Part shown: positions 1 to 6,203 of the stretch, one piece after another
Numbering within the stretch: the first letter of the stretch is position 1
Layout of the letters: every line of letters starts with the position of its first letter
From: an uncultured Chloroflexota bacterium
GTDB lineage: Bacteria; Chloroflexota; Dehalococcoidia; SM23-28-2; RBG-16-64-32
Reading direction: 5' to 3'
Assembly: GCA_913056415.1 (NCBI GenBank)
Contig: CAJXNA010000079.1
Location: 1-8,237 of the forward strand
Length of the DNA: 8,237 bases
Notes under the pieces: generated by a model
What the model saw: the letters and a program-made list of their open reading frames with translations, nothing else
What the model was told of the DNA's origin: nothing
Databases searched by the model: none
Made by a program: the position numbers and the translations under genes

Positions 1-1
1 A

Positions 2-247
2 ATCCGCATCCTAGTAGATATCACACACACGACGTTAAGCGAGATGGCAAACCTGCGATTGGCTTTAGGACAAAGTACAGACCTAAACTGGCCAAAGCTC
101 CTCACACACGATATGGCACTGCGCGTAAACATTGAGGAGTCAGCCATGACGTTACTAAGCGAGCCCCAGCGGCTGCTAAAGAGGATCGCCGACGAAATAT
201 TCCGTGTGTACGGCCTTTGGGAAGCCTACGGCTTTGACGAGAACTAA
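2..247 (+). CDS. Unrecognised protein, 3' end only (truncated by the window edge)
   Basis: An open frame enters from the left edge and runs about 81 codons to a TAA. I do not recognise the family. The C-terminal third looks like real protein: an amphipathic helix-like stretch (roughly EPQRLLKRIADEIFRVYGLW) followed by an acidic tail ending GFDEN. Base composition is visibly lower in GC than the rest of the window, and the frame uses TTA, CTA, ATA and AAA codons that the neighbours avoid, which hints at a different origin. The first in-frame ATG is at 44 with no clear Shine-Dalgarno. A second ATG at 146 has GAGGAG six bases upstream (134-139), so a 33-residue peptide is an alternative reading, although GAGGAG is also simply two Glu codons. 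It is convergent with the IMPase gene, with 35 bases between the stops. The function is unknown, and it could be a decayed remnant. Confidence 0.4.
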   Translation: MRILVDITHTTLSEMANLRLALGQSTDLNWPKLLTHDMALRVNIEESAMTLLSEPQRLLKRIADEIFRVYGLWEAYGFDEN

Positions 248-282
248 CAGCCTATCCAAGAGCTTATTCACGAGATAACCCT

Positions 283-1089
283 CTACTCCCTCCACGGCCG
301 CTCGCGGGCCAGCGACAGCATCTCCTTCACCGCGCCCGGCGCCCCCGCTATCACGCCCTCGCTGTCGATGCCGGCAGCGCCGCCGTCCCGATCCAGGACA
401 GCGCCACCGCCCTCCTTGACCAGCACGATCCCCGCCGCGATGTCCCACGGGTAGAGGAAGTGGTGCATGAACAGGTCGTAGCGGCCGCAGGCGGCGTAGG
501 CCAGCCCTAACGCGGCGCTGCCCATCACCCGCACGCTCTGCACCGGCCACACCTCCGCCACCAGCTCCAACATACGCGCCGCCCGCGCGTCCTCGTAGCC
601 CAGATCCACCCCCAGCACGCAGTCGCTCAGCCCCTCCGCCGTCGAAGCCCGCGCCGGCTGCCCGTTTACGGTCAGCCCCTTACCATTCTCAGCGAAGAAC
701 TCCTCGCCCGTGGCCGGAGCGTAGGCCAACCCGAGCAGCGGCTCACGCCCGTAGCAGAGAGCGATGTTGAACGCGAAGTACGGTATCCCGCGCGAGAAGT
801 TGTGCGTGCCGTCCAGCGGGTCCACCACCCACATCCACCCCTCACCTTGCGGTTCCGCGGCCGACTCCTCGGCCAGCAGTTCGTGCTCGGGGTACTCCTT
901 ACGGAGAATCGCCAGCACGGCCTGCTCCGCCGCCAGATCGGTCTCGGTCAGGAAGTTGCCGCGGCCCTTGACCTGCACGTCCTGACGCCGTCCGAAGGCG
1001 TCCATGGCGATCCGGCCGGCCTCCTGGGCGCAGGCCCGGGCGACCGCCGCCGCCGTCTTGCCGCTGGTCGAAAGCGGGAGCTCCGGCAT
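283..1089 (-). CDS. suhB: Inositol-1-monophosphatase family protein (SuhB-like)
   Basis: This 268-residue protein belongs to the Mg2+/Li+-dependent phosphatase superfamily, which dephosphorylates inositol-1-phosphate or related sugar and polyol phosphates in the cytoplasm. Length is normal for the family. Visible metal-site motifs are TETD at 48-51, LLAEES with E74-E75, the signature DPLDGT at 90-95 (D90, D93, G94, T95) followed by N97F98, and the second signature PWDIAAG at 214-220 with D216, then EGGG. All catalytic acids are present. The ATG at 1089 lies 14 nt after the argS stop, with only a weak TAGGGC-like ribosome site, so translation probably depends on the upstream gene. No terminator hairpin is visible after its stop. 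Substrate cannot be read from sequence: family members also include histidinol-phosphate and fructose-1,6-bisphosphate phosphatases, and no nearby gene decides this. The family call is firm; the gene symbol is tentative. Confidence 0.93.
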   Translation of the reverse strand: MPELPLSTSGKTAAAVARACAQEAGRIAMDAFGRRQDVQVKGRGNFLTETDLAAEQAVLAILRKEYPEHELLAEESAAEPQGEGWMWVVDPLDGTHNFSRGIPYFAFNIALCYGREPLLGLAYAPATGEEFFAENGKGLTVNGQPARASTAEGLSDCVLGVDLGYEDARAARMLELVAEVWPVQSVRVMGSAALGLAYAACGRYDLFMHHFLYPWDIAAGIVLVKEGGGAVLDRDGGAAGIDSEGVIAGAPGAVKEMLSLARERPWRE

Positions 1090-1103
1090 GCGCTGGCGAA
1101 GCC

Positions 1104-2762
1104 CTACATCCGCTCCGGCGCGCTCACGCCGATGAGCCCAAGCGCCCGCGCCAGCACCAGCTTCGCCGCCGCCACCAGCTTCAGTCGCGCCTTGGAGAGC
1201 GCCTCATCATCGGACACCACGCGGCACTTTTCGTAGAAGTCATGAAACGCCGTCGCCAGGTCCATCGCGTAGTACGGGAGCTGGTGAGGCTCCAGGCTGA
1301 GGGCAACACCCTCCACCAGCTCCGGCAGCTGGAGCATCTTGCGCACCAACGCCAGCTCCGACTCGTGGGTCAGCAATGAGACGTCGCCGTCGTCGAACGA
1401 CGAGATCCGCTCCTTCGCATGCAATAGAATGCCGGCGATGCGCGCGTGGGCGTACTGCACGTAGTAGACGGGGTTCTCGGCACTCTGCCGCTTCGCCAGC
1501 TCGAGATCGAAGTCCATGTGCGAATCGGCCGCCCGCGACACGAAGAAGAAGCGCACCGCGTCCGCCCCCACCTCCTCCACCACCTCCCGCAGCGTGACGA
1601 TCTCGCCCGCCCTCTTGGACAGGCGCACCACCTCCGTGCCCCGCTTCAGGGTGACGAGCTGGTAGACGATTATCGTCAGCCGCTCAGGTTCCACCCCCAG
1701 CGCGGCCACCGCCGCCTTCATCCGCGGCACGTGCCCCTGATGATCGGCGCCCCAGACGTTGATGACGCGCTGGAAACCGCGAACTATGAGCTTGTCGTAG
1801 TGGTAGGCGACGTCCGACGCGAAGTAGGTGGGCGCGCCAGTCGACCGCACCAGCACGTTGTCCTTCTCGTCCCCCAGCTCCGAGGCGGAGAGCCACACGG
1901 CGCCCTCTCGTTCCGTCACGAAGCCACCCGCCCGCAGGTGCGCCATCGCCTTCTCGTACGTGCCGTCCGCGTACAGCGACCGCTCGGAGAACCAGCGGTC
2001 GTAGTGGACGCCCACCATCGTCAGGTCGTCCTTGATAACGTCCATCATCCGCGCCACACCCAGATCGTGCAGCTCCGGCGCGTACGGCTCCCCCGGCGGC
2101 GCCAGCAGGGAGTCGCCTTTCTCCTCCTTCAGCCTCTCCGCCAGGTGGATCATATACTCGCCTGGGTAACCGCCCGCCGGTATCTCCACCTCGCGTCCGA
2201 ACAGCTGCTGATAGCGGGCGTACAGGGTGCCGGCGAACGTCTCCGTCTGCGTGCCGGCGTCGTTCACCAGGTACTCGCGCTGTACCTTGTAGCCCGCGGC
2301 GGCGAGAACGTTGGCCAGCGTGTCCCCCAACGCCAGGCCGCGACCGTTGCCCACGTGGATCGGCCCCACCGGATTCGCCGATACGTACTCCACCTGAAGT
2401 GACTCCCCCTTACCCAGGGAAACGTCCCCGAAGCGCTCGCCCGCCTGGAGGACGGCGTCCACCTGCGCTGCCAGCCAGGACGGCGCCAGGCGGAAGTTCA
2501 CGAACCCCGGCGGCGCCACGTCCACCGACGCTACAGCCTCCTCCACCTCCGTGTGTTTGGCGATGATCCCAGCTATCTCTAGAGGGCTCATCCGCGCCGA
2601 ACGGGCCAGCCGCAACGCCAGGCTGGAAGCGTAATCGCCATGCTCCGGGCGCTGAGGCCGCTCCAGGGTGGTCTCCGGCACAGCAACGGCGGGCAGGTCG
2701 TCGGCGTCCTGCGCCCGGCGGACCGCCTCCGATATCACGCGTTCCAACTCTTGCTTAATCAT
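1104..2762 (-). CDS. argS: Arginyl-tRNA synthetase
   Basis: This 552-residue class I aminoacyl-tRNA synthetase charges tRNA-Arg with arginine at the expense of ATP. The N-terminal additional domain (about 1-100, with HGDYASSLAL at 41-50) is present. The catalytic Rossmann fold has VEYVSANPVGP leading into the HIGH-equivalent HVGN at 136-139, then REYLVNDAG at 162-170 and WGADHQGH at 347-354. The KMSK-equivalent loop reads RLSKR at 380-384, keeping the second lysine. The anticodon-binding (DALR) domain begins near VYYVQYAHARI (432-442) and contains AFHDFYEKCRV (515-525). The ATG at 2762 is preceded by AGGAGA (2766-2771), a slightly short spacing. It follows recG after 80 bases that hold a possible promoter and a GC hairpin, and precedes the IMPase gene by 14 bases. 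Nothing is missing for an active enzyme. Confidence 0.97.
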   Translation of the reverse strand: MIKQELERVISEAVRRAQDADDLPAVAVPETTLERPQRPEHGDYASSLALRLARSARMSPLEIAGIIAKHTEVEEAVASVDVAPPGFVNFRLAPSWLAAQVDAVLQAGERFGDVSLGKGESLQVEYVSANPVGPIHVGNGRGLALGDTLANVLAAAGYKVQREYLVNDAGTQTETFAGTLYARYQQLFGREVEIPAGGYPGEYMIHLAERLKEEKGDSLLAPPGEPYAPELHDLGVARMMDVIKDDLTMVGVHYDRWFSERSLYADGTYEKAMAHLRAGGFVTEREGAVWLSASELGDEKDNVLVRSTGAPTYFASDVAYHYDKLIVRGFQRVINVWGADHQGHVPRMKAAVAALGVEPERLTIIVYQLVTLKRGTEVVRLSKRAGEIVTLREVVEEVGADAVRFFFVSRAADSHMDFDLELAKRQSAENPVYYVQYAHARIAGILLHAKERISSFDDGDVSLLTHESELALVRKMLQLPELVEGVALSLEPHQLPYYAMDLATAFHDFYEKCRVVSDDEALSKARLKLVAAAKLVLARALGLIGVSAPERM

Positions 2763-2771
2763 CGGTCTCCT
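2763..2771 (-). promoter_or_regulatory. argS ribosome binding site
   Basis: On the minus strand AGGAGA (2766-2771) sits three bases before the argS ATG. The spacing is short, but the match to the Shine-Dalgarno core is good and supports the start at 2762. Confidence 0.6.
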
Positions 2772-2783
2772 GAAAGCACCATA

Positions 2784-2802
2784 CCGCCCCGAAATGGGGC
2801 GG
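2784..2802 (-). promoter_or_regulatory. GC-rich hairpin in the argS leader
   Basis: CCGCCCC and GGGGCGG form a perfect 7-bp stem around a 5-nt loop. It lies between recG and argS, about 12 nt upstream of the argS ribosome site. On the minus strand the bases after the stem (TATGGTGCTTTC) contain no run of T, so it does not look like a standard intrinsic terminator. It could be an mRNA-stabilising, processing or translation-tuning structure, or a weak terminator. Its role is unknown. Confidence 0.4.
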
Positions 2803-2816
2803 CATTCGCAACCCCG

Positions 2817-2825
2817 ATTGTACCA
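2817..2825 (-). promoter_or_regulatory. Possible extended -10 promoter for argS
   Basis: The minus strand reads TGGTACAAT: an extended -10 (TGn) joined to TACAAT, which matches TATAAT at 5 of 6 positions. No convincing -35 is present 16-18 bases upstream. It would start a transcript near 2810 carrying the GC hairpin in a leader of roughly 50 nt before the argS ATG. This is a single-motif prediction and may be chance. Confidence 0.3.
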
Positions 2826-2842
2826 GCCTCAGGGCGGCGGCG

Positions 2843-5299
2843 CTAGGACACCTCCGCCGTGATGCGACCCCACAGCTCCTCCATTCGCGCGGCCAGCGCC
2901 CTGTTCTGCGGTTGCTCCATCTCCGGATCGGCCTCCAGCAGACGGACCGCCTCCGCGCGGGCCTGCTCGATGAAGGCTACATCTGTTAAACGCGCAACCT
3001 TGAGGTCAGGCAAACCGGACTGTCGCGTTCCGAAGTACTCTCCCGGTCCGCGGATACGCAGGTCTTCCTCGGCCAGCTTGAAGCCGTCGTGGGTCGTCTC
3101 CATAATGCGCAGCCGCTCCTGCGCCTCCTCCGACGGGTTCTCCGACAGCAGAAGGCAGTAGGCCTGTTCGCTGCTCCTCCGTACGCGGCCCCGGAACTGA
3201 TGCAGCTGGGCCAGCCCGAACCGGTCCGCGCCCTCCACCAGCATCACGGTCGCGTTGCGGACGTCGATCCCAACCTCGACCACCGCCGTGGACACTAGCA
3301 TATGGAGGCCACCGTCCCGGAACTCGCGCATCACCGCGTCCTTCTCCCCCGGCGTCATGCGGCCGTGCAACAGGCCCAGGCGCAGGTCTGGGAACACATC
3401 GCTGCACAGCCGCTCGTACTCTTGCACCGCTGCCCGCGCCGCCACCGCCTCAGACTCCTCCACCAGCGGGCAGATGACGTACGCCTGCCGTCCGGCGCCT
3501 ACCTGCTTGCGCAGGAAGTCATACGCCTGCTGGCGCTGGTCCGGTCGCAGGCGATAAGTCTTGACCGGCGGCCGCCCCGGCGGCATCTCGTCCAAGACGG
3601 TAATGTCCAAGTCGCCGTAGACGGTGAGGGCGAGGGTGCGGGGGATCGGGGTGGCGGTCATCACCAGCGTGTGCGGGCTGACACCCTTCTGCCGCAACGC
3701 CGCGCGCTGCTCCACGCCAAAGCGGTGCTGTTCGTCCACCACCACCAGGCCCAGACGCTGGAACGAGACCTCACTCTGGACCAGCGCCTGCGTGCCGATA
3801 GCGATGTCCGTCTCCCCCCGCGCGATGCTGTCCTGAGCCGCCGCCTTCTCCGAGGCCTTCAGGCTCCCCCTCAGCAACGTTATCCGCAGCGGCTCCTTCA
3901 GATACTCCGGCGATAATACGTCCCGCCACAGCCCTTCCTCATCACCACCTGAGAATAGGCTGCAGAACGTGCGGTAGTGCTGCTCCGCCAGAACCTCCGT
4001 TGGGGCCATGATCGCGCCCTGGTAGCCGCTGGCCACCGCCGCCAGCAGCGCCACGGCGGCCACCACCGTCTTGCCACTGCCCACGTCGCCCTCCAGCAAC
4101 CGGCTCATCGGCACGCTCTCCCCGATATCACGCAGCACCTCGTCGACCGCCCGCCGCTGGGCCGCCGTCAGGGCGAACGGCAGGGAGCGGACGAAGCCGT
4201 CGCGGACAGGCTGTGGCAGCGCCAGCTTCGGCGCCGCCCCCGCCGCCTGCCACGCAAGCCTCCGTCGCACCACCCCCAATTCTATGTGCAGCAGCTCCTC
4301 CAGCGCGAACCGCCTCCGCGCCTCCGCCGCCTGCTGCGACGACTCGGGGATATGCATCTGACGCATCGCCTGCCTCACCGGCAGCACCTTGAGATGACTG
4401 CGGACATCCTCCGGCAGCGTCTCCTCTAGCTCGTCCACGAAGGCGTCCACCGCCTCACGGGCCAGCCGCCGTACCAGCCGCTGGGACAGACCCTCCGTGC
4501 GCGGGTACACCGGTACCAGCCGGCGCGTGTGCAGCGACTCCCCCTCGAGCGGTTCCCACTCCGGGCTTTCCATCTGCGGCTGGCCGCGGAACGCCGTCAC
4601 TTTGCCGCTCAGGGCGATCTTCATGCCCTCCCTCAACTGGCGCGCCACGTGAGTCTGACCCCACCAGACTACCCGCAGCGTCCCCGTCTCATCTCCGATC
4701 ACCGCCTCGCTGGCCTTGCGGCGACCGACCATGCCCGCGCCGGCCGACCAGACGTCGCCCAGCACCGTCTGCTCCTCGCCCACGACCAGCTTAGCGATGG
4801 GCCTCACCTGCGAGAAGTCGCTGTACCGGAAGGGGAACAGCCAGAGCAGGTCGCCCACCTTCTCCACACCCAGCTTCTTGAGCTTGCCGGCGTAGCCGCG
4901 GCTGACCCCCTTCAACACCTCCACCGACGAGTCCATCGTCCCCACGACGGCCGACGGAGGCCGGACACGCTCGCGGCTCCCTCGTGGCTGCCGGCGGTCA
5001 GGGACGGTTTCTGAGTTTCGGGTCTCGGCAGGCCGAACGGGGGTTGCGGGGAGCGGCGCCTTCAACGCCCGCTCCAACTCCTCCACCACACGGCGACGCT
5101 GCACCGGGTGTAACGCGCGGTATCCACCGGGCGGCAGAGAGCGTAGCACCTGCTGGAAGCGATGATCGGACGGGATGAGCTGCTCCGAGAGGAAGTGCTG
5201 CAGATACGCGTCCAGGCCGCCGATCACCGCCGTGTCCGCGAACTCCTGCGAGCGCTCAAGTGCCAGAACCTTGTGCAGCCTTTGGAGCGCCTCCGTCAA
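2843..5299 (-). CDS. recG: ATP-dependent DNA helicase RecG
   Basis: RecG is a superfamily 2 double-stranded DNA translocase that remodels stalled forks and branch-migrates Holliday junctions. I favour the TTG at 5299 (818 residues), 4 nt after the degV stop, with GGAGGGAG about 12 nt upstream. The frame is also open to a GTG at 5350 (835 residues, 47-nt overlap with degV), whose ribosome site is weaker. With TTG numbering: an N-terminal extension (about 1-80, with DTAVIGGLDAYL) and a Pro/Arg-rich linker (80-120); wedge/OB domain (about 126-249); Walker A GDVGSGKT at 404-411; DEQH box at 522-525; TAT at 548-550; motif VI QLHQFRGRVRR at 698-708; and the RecG C-terminal signature DGFKLAEEDLRIRGPGEYFGTRQSGLPDL. 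Motif VI carries Arg where RGRVGR usually has Gly. The family call is very secure; the start is not. Confidence 0.96.
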   Translation of the reverse strand: MTEALQRLHKVLALERSQEFADTAVIGGLDAYLQHFLSEQLIPSDHRFQQVLRSLPPGGYRALHPVQRRRVVEELERALKAPLPATPVRPAETRNSETVPDRRQPRGSRERVRPPSAVVGTMDSSVEVLKGVSRGYAGKLKKLGVEKVGDLLWLFPFRYSDFSQVRPIAKLVVGEEQTVLGDVWSAGAGMVGRRKASEAVIGDETGTLRVVWWGQTHVARQLREGMKIALSGKVTAFRGQPQMESPEWEPLEGESLHTRRLVPVYPRTEGLSQRLVRRLAREAVDAFVDELEETLPEDVRSHLKVLPVRQAMRQMHIPESSQQAAEARRRFALEELLHIELGVVRRRLAWQAAGAAPKLALPQPVRDGFVRSLPFALTAAQRRAVDEVLRDIGESVPMSRLLEGDVGSGKTVVAAVALLAAVASGYQGAIMAPTEVLAEQHYRTFCSLFSGGDEEGLWRDVLSPEYLKEPLRITLLRGSLKASEKAAAQDSIARGETDIAIGTQALVQSEVSFQRLGLVVVDEQHRFGVEQRAALRQKGVSPHTLVMTATPIPRTLALTVYGDLDITVLDEMPPGRPPVKTYRLRPDQRQQAYDFLRKQVGAGRQAYVICPLVEESEAVAARAAVQEYERLCSDVFPDLRLGLLHGRMTPGEKDAVMREFRDGGLHMLVSTAVVEVGIDVRNATVMLVEGADRFGLAQLHQFRGRVRRSSEQAYCLLLSENPSEEAQERLRIMETTHDGFKLAEEDLRIRGPGEYFGTRQSGLPDLKVARLTDVAFIEQARAEAVRLLEADPEMEQPQNRALAARMEELWGRITAEVS

Positions 5300-5303
5300 G
5301 CGG

Positions 5304-6149
5304 CTACTCTTCTCCCTCCAGCAGGCCAAGGCCCAGAACACCGGGGCCACCGTGAGTACCTATCACCGGACCAAAGCGTGCCACCCAGATGTTCACGTGC
5401 GGCATAACCTCCGCCAGACGCTGCTCAAAGTCGTGTGCGTCCTGCGGGTTAGTGGAATACCCAATAGCCACTTCCCGAATGTTGGGATACGATGTCGCGA
5501 TCTGGAACAACCGATCTAAGGCGCGGGCCTTCGTCCTCACCCGCTCTTGCGGGTGGACCTCACCGTCCTGTAGGGAGAGCAACGGCTTCACCCGCAGCAT
5601 CGTCCCCAGGAACGCCCTGGCCCGGCCGATACGGCCGCCCCGCCGCACATACTCCAGCGTGTCCAGCAAGATGTAGATGCGGATACGCTGTATCGTACTG
5701 TCCACGACCGCCTTTATCCGATCAATATCGCCGTCTTCCCGTGCGGCCCGGGCCGCCGCCATCGTCGCAAACGACAGACCCAGGGAGACTACCTGCGAAT
5801 CCATCACCTCTATCCGTACCCCGCGGTCAGCCAGGATCTGCGCCGCCTGGCAGGCGTTGTTATACGTCGCCGATAGCTTGGAGGAGAGGTGTACGGAGAC
5901 GATCTCGTCCGTCTCCTTCAACAGCGGCTCGTACACCTCCAGGAAATCCCCCACCGAGGGCGCGGAGGTGGTCGGCAGAACCTTCCCGTGAGCCAGCTTG
6001 TCGTAGAACAGGTCGTGGCTTATGTCGACCCCCTCGCGGAACACCTCTTCGCCGAAGACGACGCTCAGGGGGACGACGGAGATGCCGAGTGCGTGAGCGG
6101 TCTCCAGGGGCATGTCAGCGGTGCTATCGGTGACTATGCGAACGGCCAA
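5304..6149 (-). CDS. DegV family fatty-acid-binding protein (FakB-type)
   Basis: This 281-residue protein of the DegV fold binds a fatty acid and, in the FakAB system, presents its carboxylate to the kinase FakA and carries the acyl-phosphate product. Family marks are VTDSTADMP (6-14), the PTTSAPS loop (59-65, fatty-acid carboxylate region), HLSSKLSATYNNA (87-99), LEYVRRGGRIG (165-175), VKPLL (187-191) and GTHGGPGVLGLG near the C-terminus (264-275). Length is usual for the family. The start is TTG at 6149, preceded five bases upstream by a perfect AAGGAGG (6155-6161), which makes this choice convincing. It lies 54 bases downstream of fakA, and its stop falls 4 nt before the favoured recG start, so an operon with coupled translation is likely. 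Which fatty acid it prefers cannot be read from the sequence. Confidence 0.94.
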   Translation of the reverse strand: MAVRIVTDSTADMPLETAHALGISVVPLSVVFGEEVFREGVDISHDLFYDKLAHGKVLPTTSAPSVGDFLEVYEPLLKETDEIVSVHLSSKLSATYNNACQAAQILADRGVRIEVMDSQVVSLGLSFATMAAARAAREDGDIDRIKAVVDSTIQRIRIYILLDTLEYVRRGGRIGRARAFLGTMLRVKPLLSLQDGEVHPQERVRTKARALDRLFQIATSYPNIREVAIGYSTNPQDAHDFEQRLAEVMPHVNIWVARFGPVIGTHGGPGVLGLGLLEGEE

Positions 6150-6154
6150 GTAGC

Positions 6155-6161
6155 CCTCCTT
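6155..6161 (-). promoter_or_regulatory. Strong ribosome binding site fixing the TTG start of degV
   Basis: The minus strand carries AAGGAGG, a full Shine-Dalgarno match, with five bases (GCTAC) before the TTG. This is the strongest ribosome site in the window and compensates for the weak start codon. Confidence 0.8.
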
Positions 6162-6203
6162 ACGGGCAGTATATCAGCCACCGCAGCCCAGTTGGAACAG
6201 GGG

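Noticed and set aside
248..282. Bidirectional terminator between the convergent gene ends
   Set aside because: I could find no stable stem with a T-run in these 35 bases or just beside them.
371..385. Clustered GC-rich short repeats in the IMPase gene (GCAGCGCCGCCG type)
   Set aside because: These are ordinary Ala and Gly codons in a GC-rich gene, not an independent repeat element.
1446..2402. Long plus-strand open frame antisense to argS, rich in His, Arg, Leu and Val
   Set aside because: It mirrors argS codons in a GC-rich gene, has low-complexity composition and no recognisable motif. The minus-strand frame is unmistakably ArgS.
2784..2802. Intrinsic terminator after recG
   Set aside because: The stem is strong but no T-run follows on either strand, so I list it only as a leader hairpin of unknown role.
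6162..6197. Possible internal promoter for degV on the minus strand (TGATATACT)
   Set aside because: The extended -10 match is good, but the predicted transcript start would fall at the beginning of the degV Shine-Dalgarno, leaving almost no leader, and no good -35 is present.
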